Notes: a model not told the origin generated them from the letters alone. DNA of 37,638 bases from Gammaproteobacteria bacterium (GCA_002730035.1 PBYU01000058.1:5139-42776); one strand, 5' to 3'. Shown: positions 26,904 to 36,647, numbered from the stretch's first letter. Made by a program: numbers and translations.

Positions 26904-27653
26904 ATGAAGATTCTTGTTGGAATTAAGCGCGTCGTTGACGCCAACGTAAAAGTCCGGGTGAAGTCCGATGGCACCGGAGTCGATCTGAATAATGCTAAGA
27001 TGGCCATCAACCCGTTTTGCGAGATTGCGGTCGAAGAAGCGATTCGCATCAAGGAAGCCGGATCCGCCGAAGAAATCATTGCCGTCTCAATCGGGCCACA
27101 AGTCTGCCAGGAACAGATTCGTACGGCCCTGGCACTGGGCGCCGATCGAGGCATACTGGTGCTCTCGGAAGAGCAAGTGGATCCACTGGCCATAGCGAAA
27201 ATTCTCAAGGCGATTGTCGAGAAAGAACAGATCGACCTGGTAATCCTCGGCAAGCTTTCTATCGACACTGACAATAACCAGGTGGGTCAAATGCTGGCGG
27301 CCCTGTGCAATTTTCCGCAGGGTACTTTCGCCTGCAAGGTAGAATTGAAGGATGGCAAGATCGAAGTGAGTCGCGAAATAGACGGCGGCGAACAGACTGT
27401 GCTGCTGGATCTGCCGGCTGTTGTGACCACTGATTTGCGATTGAACGAGCCTCGCTATGCTTCTTTGCCAAATATCATGAAGGCGAAGAAGAAGCCTATC
27501 GACACGCTGACACCGGCAGATCTCGGCGTGGATGCCAGCTCGGCACTGAAGACCCTGGGTGTCTCGCCACCGCCGGAGCGTTCCGCAGGTGTCAAAGTAG
27601 AATCGGTGGCAGAGCTGGTAGAAAAACTGCGTACTGAAGCCAAGGTCATTTAA
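26904..27653 (+). CDS. etfB: Electron transfer flavoprotein, beta subunit
   Basis: The 249-residue protein begins [19 protein letters not shown] and shows the family's [43 protein letters not shown] and [19 protein letters not shown] (here [14 protein letters not shown]) motifs. EtfB binds AMP and, with EtfA, forms the soluble FAD-containing carrier that passes electrons from acyl-CoA and other dehydrogenases to ETF-ubiquinone oxidoreductase. GGAG six bases before the ATG is a good SD. etfA follows after 17 bases. The length is normal for the family. Confidence 0.96.
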   Translation: MKILVGIKRVVDANVKVRVKSDGTGVDLNNAKMAINPFCEIAVEEAIRIKEAGSAEEIIAVSIGPQVCQEQIRTALALGADRGILVLSEEQVDPLAIAKILKAIVEKEQIDLVILGKLSIDTDNNQVGQMLAALCNFPQGTFACKVELKDGKIEVSREIDGGEQTVLLDLPAVVTTDLRLNEPRYASLPNIMKAKKKPIDTLTPADLGVDASSALKTLGVSPPPERSAGVKVESVAELVEKLRTEAKVI

Positions 27654-27670
27654 AGAGGATTAATCAGCTA

Positions 27671-28597
27671 ATGTCTATTCTAGTAATCGCCGAACACGCT
27701 AACAGTTCTCTCAAACCCGCTACGCTGAATGCCGTCACGGCTGCGCAGGCAATCGGTGACGATATTGAAATCCTGGTAGCAGGGTGTGACTGTCAGGCAG
27801 CGGCCGAGAGTGCCGCGCAACTCAGCGGCGTGGCCAAAGTCATCGTAGCTGACAATGCCTGCTACGATCATCAACTTCCCGAAGCTGTTGCTCTCCTAGT
27901 GGTGGAAGTTGGCAAGAGTGCCAGTCACATTCTGGCGGCTGCAACAACGACCGGTAAGAATCTGTTACCCAGGGTGGCTGCGTTATTGGATGTTGCACAG
28001 ATCTCCGACATCGTCGCGGTACAGTCCGCTGACACGTTTGTGCGCCCCATCTACGCAGGTAGCGCATTGGCCACCGTGCAGTCATCCGATCCCATCAAGG
28101 TGATCACCGTGCGCACCACTGCTTTCGGTGATGCCGAGACAGGCGGAAGCGCGGCGATAGAGTCGTCCGATTTCGTGGTGGAGCAGGGACTGTCCAGCTT
28201 TGTCGGTGAGCAACTATCCAAGTCTGAGCGACCCGAGTTGACGGCAGCCTCTATCATCATTTCCGGCGGCCGTGGCATGAAGGATGGAGAAAATTTCGTG
28301 CTGCTTGAAAAGGTAGCTGACAAATTAGGTGCGGCGATAGGCGCGTCACGAGCCGCCGTCGATGCAGGCTTTGTTCCCAACGACTACCAGGTTGGACAGA
28401 CCGGCAAGATTGTCGCTCCTGACTTGTATATCGCCGTTGGTATCTCCGGGGCAATCCAGCACCTGGCCGGCATGAAAGACAGCAAGGTAATCGTGGCTAT
28501 CAACAAAGACGAGGAGGCGCCTATCTTTCAAGTAGCCGACTACGGACTCGTCGCCGATCTGTTCAAGGCATTACCAGAACTGGAGCAAGCCTTGTAA
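27671..28597 (+). CDS. etfA: Electron transfer flavoprotein, alpha subunit
   Basis: The 308-residue subunit carries the FAD site of the heterodimer. The C-terminal FAD domain is clear: [56 protein letters not shown], then the conserved end [27 protein letters not shown]. The N-terminal half is the looser alpha/beta domain typical of EtfA. Together with EtfB it links beta-oxidation and amino-acid catabolism to the quinone pool. The operon ends at a strong bidirectional terminator 15 bases downstream. Confidence 0.96.
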   Translation: MSILVIAEHANSSLKPATLNAVTAAQAIGDDIEILVAGCDCQAAAESAAQLSGVAKVIVADNACYDHQLPEAVALLVVEVGKSASHILAAATTTGKNLLPRVAALLDVAQISDIVAVQSADTFVRPIYAGSALATVQSSDPIKVITVRTTAFGDAETGGSAAIESSDFVVEQGLSSFVGEQLSKSERPELTAASIIISGGRGMKDGENFVLLEKVADKLGAAIGASRAAVDAGFVPNDYQVGQTGKIVAPDLYIAVGISGAIQHLAGMKDSKVIVAINKDEEAPIFQVADYGLVADLFKALPELEQAL

Positions 28598-28612
28598 TAT
28601 AACTCTAGAAGG

Positions 28613-28639
28613 AAAAAGCCCGGATTACCGGGCTTTTTT
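28613..28639. terminator. Strong bidirectional terminator between etfA and rne
   Basis: A perfect 11-base stem (AAAAAGCCCGG / CCGGGCTTTTT) around a 4-base ATTA loop, with T-runs on both strands, lies between the convergent stops of etfA and rne. It should end transcription from both sides. Confidence 0.9.
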
Positions 28640-28650
28640 ATGGCTGGGAT

Positions 28651-31554
28651 TTAAGAATCGTCAGCTTCTTTTTGCGCTTCCAGTTGTCGCTTGCGCACCT
28701 CTCTCGGGTCGTTAGATGCTCGGCCGCCCTCGCTCGCTGTGGGCAGCTCGGGTTCAGTGCTAGAGGCCGTGCTATCGGGCTCGCTGCTGACGGGTTCGGC
28801 AATGGAGACCTCGGCACTCAATTCCCTTGCCGGTTCTGGTGTTTTTTGCACAGCAGCCTCTTGCACTACGGTTTTTACGGCGGCTTCCGCCGACTCATCC
28901 GCTTTTGGAGTGGGAATAAAAACCAGGTCTGCCATTACCTTATCCCCAACTTGAGCGCTCTGGTCGGGTTCCACCTTCGTTTCGACAGGCGCACTGTCGG
29001 AGGCAGTGAACTCGATCGGCGCAGCTTCAGACACCGCTGGTTGTGCATCGGGCGTCGGTGCCGGGTCTTCCGTGGCGGCTTCTGTCTCTGCTTTCGGTGC
29101 TTGGGTTGCTGCTCTGGCAACGGATTGCTGCGATTTACTGTCCGTCATCCCGGCTGTTGTTGCAGTGTCATTTGCGGCTTTATCAACCACTTCCGCGGTG
29201 CTGCTATCCGGCACGGCAGTTGGTTGTGATTCTGCTCTGGGAGTGGCCGCCGCCGATTCTGCCTGGGGCACTTGCGCGACGACATCTTCTACGGTCCGGG
29301 CACTATCAGAGGCAGCAGCAGGCGGTTGCTGTTGAGATTCGTTAGCCGCCGATGGGGCAGCCTGGTTCGTTTTGGCGGCTACCTGTGGTTTTGCCTCTTC
29401 TTCTCGACGCTCTGGACGCGGCCCGCGTTTACGCTCTCTGGTATTCCTGGGGCGGTTGCTGGCTGGTCTGCGCTGGGCGTTATCGGATTTCTCAGTGCGC
29501 TCCGGTCTATCGGTTTTCTCTGATCTGTCGGTTTTCTCCGATCTATCGGGTTTGTTTGATTTGTCACTGCGTTCCGCACGTTCTTTTCGTTCCGGTCTAT
29601 CGGATCTCTCACCACGTTCGGATCTGCCAGACCTGTCCTGGGTTTTTCCACCGCGTGCCGGCTTGCGCTCGTCAGTGGATTTGCCTTGGCCGGCTCCGTT
29701 GGCGCCCTTGGCGGGAGCCTGTTTGCGGCGCTGCTGCCCTGACTGCTTGCCTGAGTCTTCGCGATTGCCACGACGCGGCTCACCGCGCGATGCATTGCCT
29801 CTGGCTTGCTGTCCTCGCTGACCTCCTCGTGTAGCCTGCCGATTGCGATTACGAGTCGGTTGTTGACGCTTCTGCTGCTGCGGGGCTGCTGGCTTTTCCG
29901 AAGAGCCAAACAGGTTTCCAATTGCCGCGAAGAATGAACCGAACAGGCCTTTCTTGGGTGGTGGCGTACGCTGTGGGGGCACATTACTCACCGACGGTTG
30001 CTGAACCGAGGCTTCCTGAGCTACTGGTTTCACGTTGGGTGCCGGAACAGGCTCGCTGGTAGCGTCCACTTCGTAAGTCTCCGATTGCCGATCGACTCCG
30101 GTGATTTCGTAGTGCGGTGTTTCCATCTCTGGGTTCGGGACGATCATTACCCTGGTGCCGCTTTGTTTTTCGATGTCCGAAACTGCCTGTCGCTTCTCGT
30201 TTAACAGGTACGATGAAACCACCAGAGGAACAGTGGCTCGGACTTCCTGGCACTTCTGCTTGTTGGCCTCTTCCTGCAGAATGCGCAGAATGGACAGGGA
30301 CAGGGATTCGATATCGCGTATGCTGCCCTGACCGTTGCAGCGGGGGCAGACTATGGCACTGGTTTCTCCCAGCGAAGGTCGCAGGCGTTGGCGGGACATC
30401 TCCAGCAGTCCGAAACGGGAAATGCGGCCGACCTGTACCCGGGCGCGGTCAGCCTCGAGGGCATCTCGCATGCGGTTTTCCACATCTCGCTGATTACGAT
30501 TGGCATTCATATCGATGAAATCGATTACAACCAATCCCCCCATATCACGAAGTCGCAGCTGCCGGGCTATCTCATCGGCCGCTTCCAGATTGGTATTGAG
30601 TGCAGTTTCTTCGATGTCTGCGCCGCGAGTGGCGCGGGACGAGTTGATATCAATAGATATGAGTGCCTCGGTGGGATCGATTACCACCGATCCACCGGAG
30701 GGGAGTTTTACTTCCCGCTCGAAGGCACTCTCGATCTGGCTCTCGATCTGGTACCGGTTAAACAGGGGTAAGTCATCCTTGTACAGCTTTATCCGGTCCT
30801 CGTACTGTGGCATCACCTGATTGATGAAATCGATGGCCTCTTGGTATGATTCCTGTGTATCGAACAGTACCTCGCCAATGTCCTTGCGCAGGTAGTCGCG
30901 TATGGTGCGAATGATGACGTTGCTTTCCTGATAAATGAGGAAGGGGGCGGTCTTTTCTGTCGCGGCATCCTGTACGGACTGCCACAGGGCTAACAGGTAA
31001 TCCAGGTCCCACTGCAGCTCTTCCTGCTGTTTTCCTACTCCAGCGGTGCGGACTATCAGGCCCATTCCATCGCCAATATCCAGACCGCGAAGGGCTTCGC
31101 GGATATCAGTGCGCTCATCCCCTTCAATTCTGCGGGAAATACCACCGGCCTTCGGGTTATTGGGCATAAGCACCAGGTATCTGCCCGCCAGACTCACATA
31201 GGTAGTGAGCGCAGCACCCTTGTTGCCGCGCTCCTCTTTTTCAACCTGGACTATTACCTCGGTCCCTTCCCTGACCAGCTCTTTGATAGAGTTCCTGTCA
31301 CTACTGCCCTTTTTGTCCCGATAGTACTGGCGTGAGATCTCCTTAAGGGGGAGAAACCCGTGCCGTTCCGCGCCAAAATCCACAAATGCGGCTTCCAGAC
31401 TAGGCTCCACACGGGTGATCTTGCCCTTGTATATGTTGGCTTTCTTTTGAATTCGGGTGCGATTCTCGATATCCAGATCGTAGAGTCGCTGCCCATCGAC
31501 GAGCGCAACGCGAAGTTCTTCTTCTTGCGTTGCATTGATTAACATTCTTTTCAT
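28651..31554 (-). CDS. rne: Ribonuclease E
   Basis: The 967-residue endoribonuclease drives mRNA decay and rRNA/tRNA processing. The N-terminal catalytic half shows the S1 domain (about 35-125), the metal-binding aspartates Asp302 (ISIDINSS) and Asp345 (VVIDFIDM), and the zinc-link cysteines Cys403 and Cys406 (CPRCNGQG), each one residue before its E. coli position. The second half is a natively disordered scaffold: a basic/charged block with repeated [12 protein letters not shown] units (roughly 29500-29640), then a Pro/Ala/Glu-rich tail. In relatives it binds degradosome partners and membrane. It is convergent with etfBA. A long upstream region suggests leader-based autoregulation as in E. 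coli. The end is recognisable only by composition, not by partner motifs. Confidence 0.97.
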   Translation of the reverse strand: MKRMLINATQEEELRVALVDGQRLYDLDIENRTRIQKKANIYKGKITRVEPSLEAAFVDFGAERHGFLPLKEISRQYYRDKKGSSDRNSIKELVREGTEVIVQVEKEERGNKGAALTTYVSLAGRYLVLMPNNPKAGGISRRIEGDERTDIREALRGLDIGDGMGLIVRTAGVGKQQEELQWDLDYLLALWQSVQDAATEKTAPFLIYQESNVIIRTIRDYLRKDIGEVLFDTQESYQEAIDFINQVMPQYEDRIKLYKDDLPLFNRYQIESQIESAFEREVKLPSGGSVVIDPTEALISIDINSSRATRGADIEETALNTNLEAADEIARQLRLRDMGGLVVIDFIDMNANRNQRDVENRMRDALEADRARVQVGRISRFGLLEMSRQRLRPSLGETSAIVCPRCNGQGSIRDIESLSLSILRILQEEANKQKCQEVRATVPLVVSSYLLNEKRQAVSDIEKQSGTRVMIVPNPEMETPHYEITGVDRQSETYEVDATSEPVPAPNVKPVAQEASVQQPSVSNVPPQRTPPPKKGLFGSFFAAIGNLFGSSEKPAAPQQQKRQQPTRNRNRQATRGGQRGQQARGNASRGEPRRGNREDSGKQSGQQRRKQAPAKGANGAGQGKSTDERKPARGGKTQDRSGRSERGERSDRPERKERAERSDKSNKPDRSEKTDRSEKTDRPERTEKSDNAQRRPASNRPRNTRERKRGPRPERREEEAKPQVAAKTNQAAPSAANESQQQPPAAASDSARTVEDVVAQVPQAESAAATPRAESQPTAVPDSSTAEVVDKAANDTATTAGMTDSKSQQSVARAATQAPKAETEAATEDPAPTPDAQPAVSEAAPIEFTASDSAPVETKVEPDQSAQVGDKVMADLVFIPTPKADESAEAAVKTVVQEAAVQKTPEPARELSAEVSIAEPVSSEPDSTASSTEPELPTASEGGRASNDPREVRKRQLEAQKEADDS
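29500..29640 (-). repeat. Short degenerate direct repeats coding the charged RNase E scaffold
   Basis: Repeats of about 15-24 bases encode [23 protein letters not shown] units, with near-identical adjacent copies (GATCTGTCGGTTTTCTC on the plus strand). Such tracts expand and contract by slippage and evolve quickly; here the frame is kept. Confidence 0.6.
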
Positions 31555-31654
31555 GATTAGTTCACTTCCTGTTGAACCAGATAAGTAAACTCAGGAGGGT
31601 CAATTCGAAGCGAGAACCGCAGCATGAAAACCTCCAAAGAGGCAGTCCAGCAGT

Positions 31655-31686
31655 GCCAGCCTGGATGAGAAGGACTCATCCCTGGC
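31655..31686 (-). promoter_or_regulatory. Strong hairpin in the presumed rne leader
   Basis: A perfect 7-base stem GGATGAG/CTCATCC with a 5-base loop continues, after a 3-base bulge on one side, into a 5-base stem GCCAG/CTGGC, so 12 pairs in total. It lies 100-130 bases before the rne start codon. There is no T-run, so it is not a terminator. It is a candidate for the leader element through which RNase E limits its own mRNA, but sequence likeness to the E. coli element was not tested. Confidence 0.45.
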
Positions 31687-32203
31687 CGTTAACAGACTTC
31701 AGCAAGATTTCGATACTGCATTTAATTACAACAACGTAAAAGCGCTACCAACAGAGGCAGAGCATGAAAGGCGAACAATCGGTGAGGAATTATTCGAAAA
31801 TCGTTTAACTTATTGTTTTAACTAAATATTTCTGCCTTGTTGTGGTTCTGTATTTTGCCGACTTTTACGCAATTTGCGAACTCTCGATAATCGTTTCGGG
31901 TTCGCTGTCGGGTCTCTCGAATTTAGAATTCCTGAATACTATCTAGTTGGATCTGCATGCTCTTTAAGCATGACGTTAAAATTTATGGTTTTCAGTTCTA
32001 CACTTCAGCAGAGGCACTACGCTAGCTCCTTCTGGCTAGTCTTACAAAGCTGCGAGTCTGCCTTATAGCCGATATCGGCCGCTTGAGCTGACACCAACTA
32101 CACAGTTTGGCGATCGCTCAACTCGCGGTGCCGGTCCCATTACTCAAGGACTCCTCACCCGTAGCCTGTCCAAGTAAATCGACTGGACATGGCATGGCGA
32201 CGT

Positions 32204-32232
32204 AATATAGCAGCTATGCCGCCGCTACTCAA
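32204..32232 (-). promoter_or_regulatory. Candidate distal rne promoter
   Basis: On the minus strand TTGAGT (32227-32232) and TATATT (32204-32209) are 17 bases apart. If used for rne, the leader would be about 640 bases. Other weaker hexamers lie closer to the gene, so this is tentative. Confidence 0.3.
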
Positions 32233-32535
32233 GTAACTCAGTGAGAATTTCCCCTAAAAACAAAGGCCTGCAGATTTTTGATGAGGGCACAATCGGAGCT
32301 GTGCCGCTGGGCGAATTATGCCAATTCCTGGCTGAAGACGACTTCTTGCCCTTCGCTTGATTCTGAAAATGCCCTGTGGTTAAAATAGCCGGCGAAGTGG
32401 CTTTGCTGATACACAGACACAAACAGCAGACACTAGACCAATTAACAACAAGACCGAACGCAAGGCCCACGAATAACAACAATGAAATCACTGCTCGATA
32501 CGGCAAGCTTGACTTGCTGTACGGGCTTGATTCCG

Positions 32536-32555
32536 CCGCATCACGGTGAGTGCGG
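32536..32555. promoter_or_regulatory. Near-palindrome upstream of the recombinase
   Basis: Arms CCGCA-TCAC and GTGA-G-TGCGG mirror each other across a single central G, with one unpaired base in the right arm. It ends 27 bases before the recombinase ATG. It could be an operator or a recombinase binding site. The centre is too tight for a stable RNA loop. Confidence 0.35.
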
Positions 32556-32582
32556 TATGTTTTGGGGCGGGGACTAGACTAA

Positions 32583-33263
32583 ATGACTATATATTCCTAC
32601 TGCAGGACTTCCGAACTGGAAGCCAGCCTGGATAAAGACAACCTGGAGGCCATTCTGGAGCCAGAATTTCTAGGAATTCATACCTATTGCCTGGGCCGGC
32701 GCTGGTTTATGACGGAGGCGCTCAGGGACGCAAATTGTAGCTGGGGTCTGGAGTTTCACAAACGCGAGAGCGGCAAGCGACTGATGGGGATACTGCGGCC
32801 CTGGGATGTTTTGTTGTGTAGCAAGCTGGAGCGCGTAGTCAGTTCCAGCCAGGAGGCCTTGCAGCTCATTCGTAAGCTCAAGGACAAAAATGTACAGCTG
32901 CACGTCGTCGAATTGGGCGGCGATATAACCAATCCTAAATTCGCTGTAAATTTTGAAAAAATTGCCCGATTATTCTCCTCCCTGGAAAAACGTAAGTCTG
33001 CAGAGCGCATAAAAGGTGTTAAGCAACGCCAGAAAAAACAAGGTCGTTACCTTGGCGGGAGCCGACCATTCGGTTACATGATCCATGAGAACGGCCGTCT
33101 TATTGAAAACCCGGTGGAGCAACGCGTGCTCAGGCGCATCATGTATTTGAAAAAACAAGGCAAGTCGCTGCGAGCAATTTCCAATGAGGTCTCTACACCG
33201 GTGATGCCGATAAGTTTCAAGACCGTGCAGCGGCTTCTGCACCGTCACGCGGATCGACTATAG
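32583..33263 (+). CDS. Divergent stand-alone serine recombinase (resolvase-like)
   Basis: The 226-residue protein has the resolvase/invertase N-terminus: YSYCRTS places Arg8 and Ser10 exactly at the catalytic positions of gamma-delta resolvase. It then has SKLERVVSS where active enzymes read KLDRLGR, an E-helix-like FSSLEKRKSAERIKGVKQRQ, the RYLGGSRPFGY linker typical of serine recombinases, and a C-terminal helix-turn-helix (SLRAISNEV...KTVQRLL). Oddities: Asp to Glu at 83, the second Arg of the motif is Ser87, and there is an inserted Cys/Trp-containing segment (about 32-55). It may be inactive, regulatory or mechanistically altered. No transposon or phage genes adjoin it. An SD-like GGGA lies about 11 bases before the ATG. 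Confidence 0.8.
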   Translation: MTIYSYCRTSELEASLDKDNLEAILEPEFLGIHTYCLGRRWFMTEALRDANCSWGLEFHKRESGKRLMGILRPWDVLLCSKLERVVSSSQEALQLIRKLKDKNVQLHVVELGGDITNPKFAVNFEKIARLFSSLEKRKSAERIKGVKQRQKKQGRYLGGSRPFGYMIHENGRLIENPVEQRVLRRIMYLKKQGKSLRAISNEVSTPVMPISFKTVQRLLHRHADRL

Positions 33264-33384
33264 AGACTACCGTCCAGGCAAAGCTACTTGCAGGGACTAC
33301 GGCTTAGGTCAGCTCGCGTTGCCTTTTAGGGGTACAAACTGCAAACTCCGCTGATCCTGCAAAGAATAATCTGGATTACCCGCG

Positions 33385-34620
33385 ATGTTTAAACCGTTCT
33401 CGCTGTTCGTTGGGATGCGTTACTCGCTGACTCGCAAGCGAAATTTCTTTCTTTCATTCGTCTCCCTGATTTCCATGCTCGGCGTAAGCCTCGGTGTGAT
33501 GATTTTGATCGTTGCGCTGTCGGTCATTAATGGGTCTATCACGACGTTACGGGAGGAGGCATTAAAATCGGTCCCCCATGTCACGATTGGCGGCGAACCA
33601 CTGCTGGGTGACTGGCAACAGCTGCTAGACATTGCGCGTCGCTCCGAGAAGGTGCTGGCGGCGGTTCCTTTTCTGGAAGGCGAGGCGGCATTACGCTATC
33701 AGGGCCGAAACAGCTTTATCCGATTGCGTGGTGTCGATCCTGCCATGGAAGCGGAGGTTGTGAACAACGGGGGACGTCTGTACAGCGAGTTGCTTGCATT
33801 GCTCGAACAGACCGACAACGGCATCATTCTCGGTACGCAGTTAGCCGGGGCACTGGGAATCTACAGCAATGCCGAGGTGAGCATCAACGCGCTCGGCAGT
33901 CTGCTGGCCCGATCTTTGTCCGATGAGCAGGGTTTCCAGGTGCTTGGATTCGCCGATTTTGGTGTGTATGGCAATAACGATGTTACGTTGGTAAATCTCA
34001 ACCGAGCGCAGGTATTATTCGAGAAAGATAGCGGAGTCAGTACCCAGCTCAGGCTCAAAGTCGAAGACGTCTTTCAGGCAGAATCCATCGCGACAGATTT
34101 ATTCGGTGCAATGGATGGTGTCGAGATACAGCCCTGGAACGCGGCGCAGGCGAATCTTTTTAACGCCTTAAATATGGAAAAAATCCTCACCAGCTTCATG
34201 CTGCTAATGATCGTCGTGATAGGAGCGGTGAATATTATTTCCACACTGGTAATGGTGGTGTCAGACAAAGCTGCCGATATCGCAATATTGCGAACCATGG
34301 GTGCAAGCCGCGGGATGATATTGAAAATCTTCGTGGTGCAGGGACTCATTGCGGGCATCTTGGGAACATTGGTGGGTGCGGTATTTGGGGTTCTACTGGC
34401 AAATAATATTACCCAACTGAGCCTGCAAGTGGAGCGCTTCATAGACAGCCTGTTTACCGATGCCAATATCTACCTGATTTCACATCTGCAGACTCGCGTG
34501 GATGCAAACGAAGTCCTGATGGTGTGTCTGGCAGCTCTACTCATCAGCTTTCTGGCGACACTCTACCCGGCTTACCGGGCGAGCAAAATTCAGCCAGCAG
34601 AGGTCCTGCGTTATGAATAA
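33385..34620 (+). CDS. lolC: Lipoprotein-releasing ABC transporter permease LolC
   Basis: The 411-residue inner-membrane protein has one N-terminal helix (about 22-48, SFVSLISMLGVSLGVMILIVALSVING-like pattern), a large periplasmic domain (about 50-265) and three C-terminal helices ending in TLYPAYRASKIQPAEVLRYE, the conserved permease tail that faces the ATPase. With LolD and LolE it extracts outer-membrane-destined lipoproteins from the inner membrane and hands them to LolA. Naming it LolC follows gene order (lolC-lolD-lolE); the two permeases are paralogues. The start MFKPFSLFVGMRY aligns well with E. coli LolC/LolE. lolD follows after 22 bases. Confidence 0.93.
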   Translation: MFKPFSLFVGMRYSLTRKRNFFLSFVSLISMLGVSLGVMILIVALSVINGSITTLREEALKSVPHVTIGGEPLLGDWQQLLDIARRSEKVLAAVPFLEGEAALRYQGRNSFIRLRGVDPAMEAEVVNNGGRLYSELLALLEQTDNGIILGTQLAGALGIYSNAEVSINALGSLLARSLSDEQGFQVLGFADFGVYGNNDVTLVNLNRAQVLFEKDSGVSTQLRLKVEDVFQAESIATDLFGAMDGVEIQPWNAAQANLFNALNMEKILTSFMLLMIVVIGAVNIISTLVMVVSDKAADIAILRTMGASRGMILKIFVVQGLIAGILGTLVGAVFGVLLANNITQLSLQVERFIDSLFTDANIYLISHLQTRVDANEVLMVCLAALLISFLATLYPAYRASKIQPAEVLRYE

Positions 34621-34642
34621 TGTGTGGTACTGGATTTAGCGA

Positions 34643-35326
34643 ATGACGACAGAACCCGCAGTGATTAGTTGCGAGCACCTGGGAAAAATCTACTCCCAGG
34701 GTCCGCAGGTCGTCCAGGTTCTCAGCGATGTCAATCTGCAGATTGGCAGCGGCGAGCAGATAGCGATCGTGGGCAGCTCAGGCTCGGGTAAGACTACTCT
34801 ACTAAACCTGCTTGGCGGACTCGACCTGCCCAGTAGCGGCACAGTCCATGTGGCGGGAAAGAATCTGGCGCTTGTAGATGAGACCGAACGTGGGCAGCTA
34901 CGCAATAAATATCTCGGTTTCGTCTATCAGTTTCATCACTTGCTCGGGGAATTCACAGCCCTGGAAAATGTGTGTATGCCGCTGCTTATCGCAGGCTCTG
35001 GTATCAACGCCGCCTCCGAACGGGCCAGTGCAGTGCTTTCCCGGGTTGCTCTGGGAGACCGACAGGAACACAAACCGGGCGAATTATCAGGCGGTGAGCG
35101 GCAACGTGTCGCGATCGCCAGAGCCCTGGTGAGCCAGCCGCGCTGTGTCTTGTTGGATGAACCGACGGGAAATCTGGATCGACACACCGCACTGGAAATT
35201 CAGGACTTGATGAGCGAGCTGAATCAATCGCTCGCCATCAGCTTCGTTGTGGTTACTCATGATGAACGGCTGGCCAGTTCCATGCAGCGCGCATTACTCC
35301 TCAAAGACGGAGTCTTGCATGAGTGA
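34643..35326 (+). CDS. lolD: Lipoprotein-releasing ABC transporter ATPase LolD
   Basis: The 227-residue ATPase of the MacB/LolD group has Walker A GSSGSGKT (about 49-56), a Q-loop [18 protein letters not shown] with the LolD-typical FHHLL, the signature LSGGERQR, Walker [12 protein letters not shown] and the switch histidine in VVVTHD. It powers lipoprotein extraction by the LolC/LolE permeases in the cytoplasmic face of the inner membrane. Its last 8 bases overlap the start of lolE (ATGAGTGA, 35319-35326), a sign of tight translational coupling in the operon. Confidence 0.96.
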   Translation: MTTEPAVISCEHLGKIYSQGPQVVQVLSDVNLQIGSGEQIAIVGSSGSGKTTLLNLLGGLDLPSSGTVHVAGKNLALVDETERGQLRNKYLGFVYQFHHLLGEFTALENVCMPLLIAGSGINAASERASAVLSRVALGDRQEHKPGELSGGERQRVAIARALVSQPRCVLLDEPTGNLDRHTALEIQDLMSELNQSLAISFVVVTHDERLASSMQRALLLKDGVLHE

Positions 35327-36578
35327 CAGACCTTTCCAGTTTCCACGCTTCATCGCGCTGCGCTATGTCAGCGTAGGAAAACGCAGTCAGCTGGTCTCTT
35401 TCATGTCAGCGATTTCTATTTTTGGACTCGCCTTCGGAATCGCGATTCTAATAACAGTGTTATCAGTGATGAATGGGTTCGATAAGGAAATGCGTGACAA
35501 TATTCTCGGCATAGTGCCGCACATCAGCGTGAGTTCAGAGGAAAACCTTAGCAACAGCGACTGGCAGGAAATTGCTGCGATTACTAACCAGCATCCTATG
35601 GTGGAGTCATCTGCGCCGGTAATCGAGACGACCGGAGTCGTTGCCAATGCAGTGAGCAGCAAAGGCGTGCTTGTCAACGGAATCGATGCGCAACTGGAAC
35701 CCTCTGTTTCGGCGATCGGCCGCTTTATCATAGCCGGTAGCCTGGCGAATCTCCAACAAGTGCGCTGGGGGTTGGTGATGGGTGATACGCTCGCCCGACG
35801 ACTCGGCGTCGGCGTAGGCGATCGGGTCGATCTATTTTCAACAGCCGTGTCGGTGAATCCGATTACGCCGCTGGCGACGTTTCGAAGTTTCGAAGTGGTG
35901 GCTGTGTTCAAGGTTGGCAGTCAGGAACTGGATAGTGACTTTGTAATGGTCAACCTGGCAGCGGCACGGGCATTGTTTAAACTGCGTACGCCTTATAATG
36001 GTCTGCGGCTGCGCACCAGTGATGTACTGCTTGCCGATGAGACTCGCGCCGAGCTTGAGATCGCACTTCCTGCGACGGTTCAGACCTCGAGCTGGACAGC
36101 GCGCTTTGGTGCGATCTACAACAACATACAGTTTTCCCGCACTATTATTGGCTTCATGCTGTGGTTATTAGTGGGCGTTGCAGCGTTCAACTTGATCGTG
36201 AGTCTGATCATGATCGTGAGGGACAAACGTGGCGACATCGCCATTCTGCGGACCCTCGGTGCCAGCCCGCGCATGATTAACCGTATCTTCATGTGGCAGG
36301 GCGGTTTGATTGGCCTGATCGGTATTAGCATCGGTGTGGTATTCGGTATTATCGGCTCTCTGCAGGTCGGCAACCTGGCGGAGTTTGTCGAACGACGCTT
36401 CGCTATCCAGCTTCTGAATGCGGAGGTCTACCCGATCGACTTTCTGCCCTCACAATTGAGTTTTGTCGATATTGCCCTGGTAGTGGCAGGAGTGCTGGTG
36501 CTTTCACTTCTAGCGACTATTTACCCGGCCCGTAAGGCGGCGGCGGTACAACCTGCGGAAGCACTCCGCACCGATTAA
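35319..36578 (+). CDS. lolE: Lipoprotein-releasing ABC transporter permease LolE
   Basis: Started at 35319 the protein is 419 residues and begins [28 protein letters not shown], matching LolC/LolE N-termini. One helix (about 28-50), a periplasmic domain and three C-terminal helices follow, with the tail [20 protein letters not shown]. The open frame extends upstream to an ATG at 35247, but those 24 residues lie inside lolD, carry no family likeness and would give a 79-base overlap, so the shorter start is taken. It is the last gene of lolCDE. comEC starts 69 bases later. Confidence 0.93.
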   Translation: MSDRPFQFPRFIALRYVSVGKRSQLVSFMSAISIFGLAFGIAILITVLSVMNGFDKEMRDNILGIVPHISVSSEENLSNSDWQEIAAITNQHPMVESSAPVIETTGVVANAVSSKGVLVNGIDAQLEPSVSAIGRFIIAGSLANLQQVRWGLVMGDTLARRLGVGVGDRVDLFSTAVSVNPITPLATFRSFEVVAVFKVGSQELDSDFVMVNLAAARALFKLRTPYNGLRLRTSDVLLADETRAELEIALPATVQTSSWTARFGAIYNNIQFSRTIIGFMLWLLVGVAAFNLIVSLIMIVRDKRGDIAILRTLGASPRMINRIFMWQGGLIGLIGISIGVVFGIIGSLQVGNLAEFVERRFAIQLLNAEVYPIDFLPSQLSFVDIALVVAGVLVLSLLATIYPARKAAAVQPAEALRTD

Positions 36579-36647
36579 TTCCTGGAAAACTCGCGAATTC
36601 CGCGGTTGTTCACTAGATTTATTACCATCTAGAAAATGGAATAGATT

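Larger units (their letters stand above)
31555..32582. other. 1-kb region without a credible gene, between rne and the recombinase
   Basis: The part nearest rne is probably a long 5' untranslated leader, as in E. coli where a leader of about 360 bases carries autoregulatory hairpins. Local structure includes a strong hairpin at 31655-31686, a smaller one at 31956-31972 (CATGCT/AGCATG), a GCCGATATCGGC palindrome near 32068, and a promoter-like pair at 32204-32232. The rest has many stops in all frames. No SD-supported ORF is visible; two short open frames are discussed elsewhere. Confidence 0.5.

Noticed and set aside
31625..31825. Open plus-strand frame of roughly 65 codons opposite the rne leader
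   Set aside because: It has no ATG, GTG or TTG start and no SD; the region is better explained as the rne leader with its hairpin.
32085..32125. GCGATCGC palindrome in the rne-recombinase gap
   Set aside because: A single copy of an 8-base palindrome has no significance by itself; no second copy was noticed in the gap.
32225..32506. 93-codon minus-strand frame with a hydrophobic start (PYRAVISLLLFVGLAFGLVV)
   Set aside because: It starts with TTG, has no Shine-Dalgarno, the part after the hydrophobic stretch has no protein-like pattern, and it overlaps another weak frame on the plus strand.
35247..35318. Upstream extension of lolE inside lolD
   Set aside because: The 24 residues are a frame-shifted reading of lolD; the start at 35319 matches LolC/LolE N-termini and overlaps the lolD stop in the usual way.
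36613..36632. CTAGAT/ATCTAG hairpin between lolE and comEC
   Set aside because: The stem is AT-rich with an 8-base loop and no T-run follows, so a terminator call is not supported.
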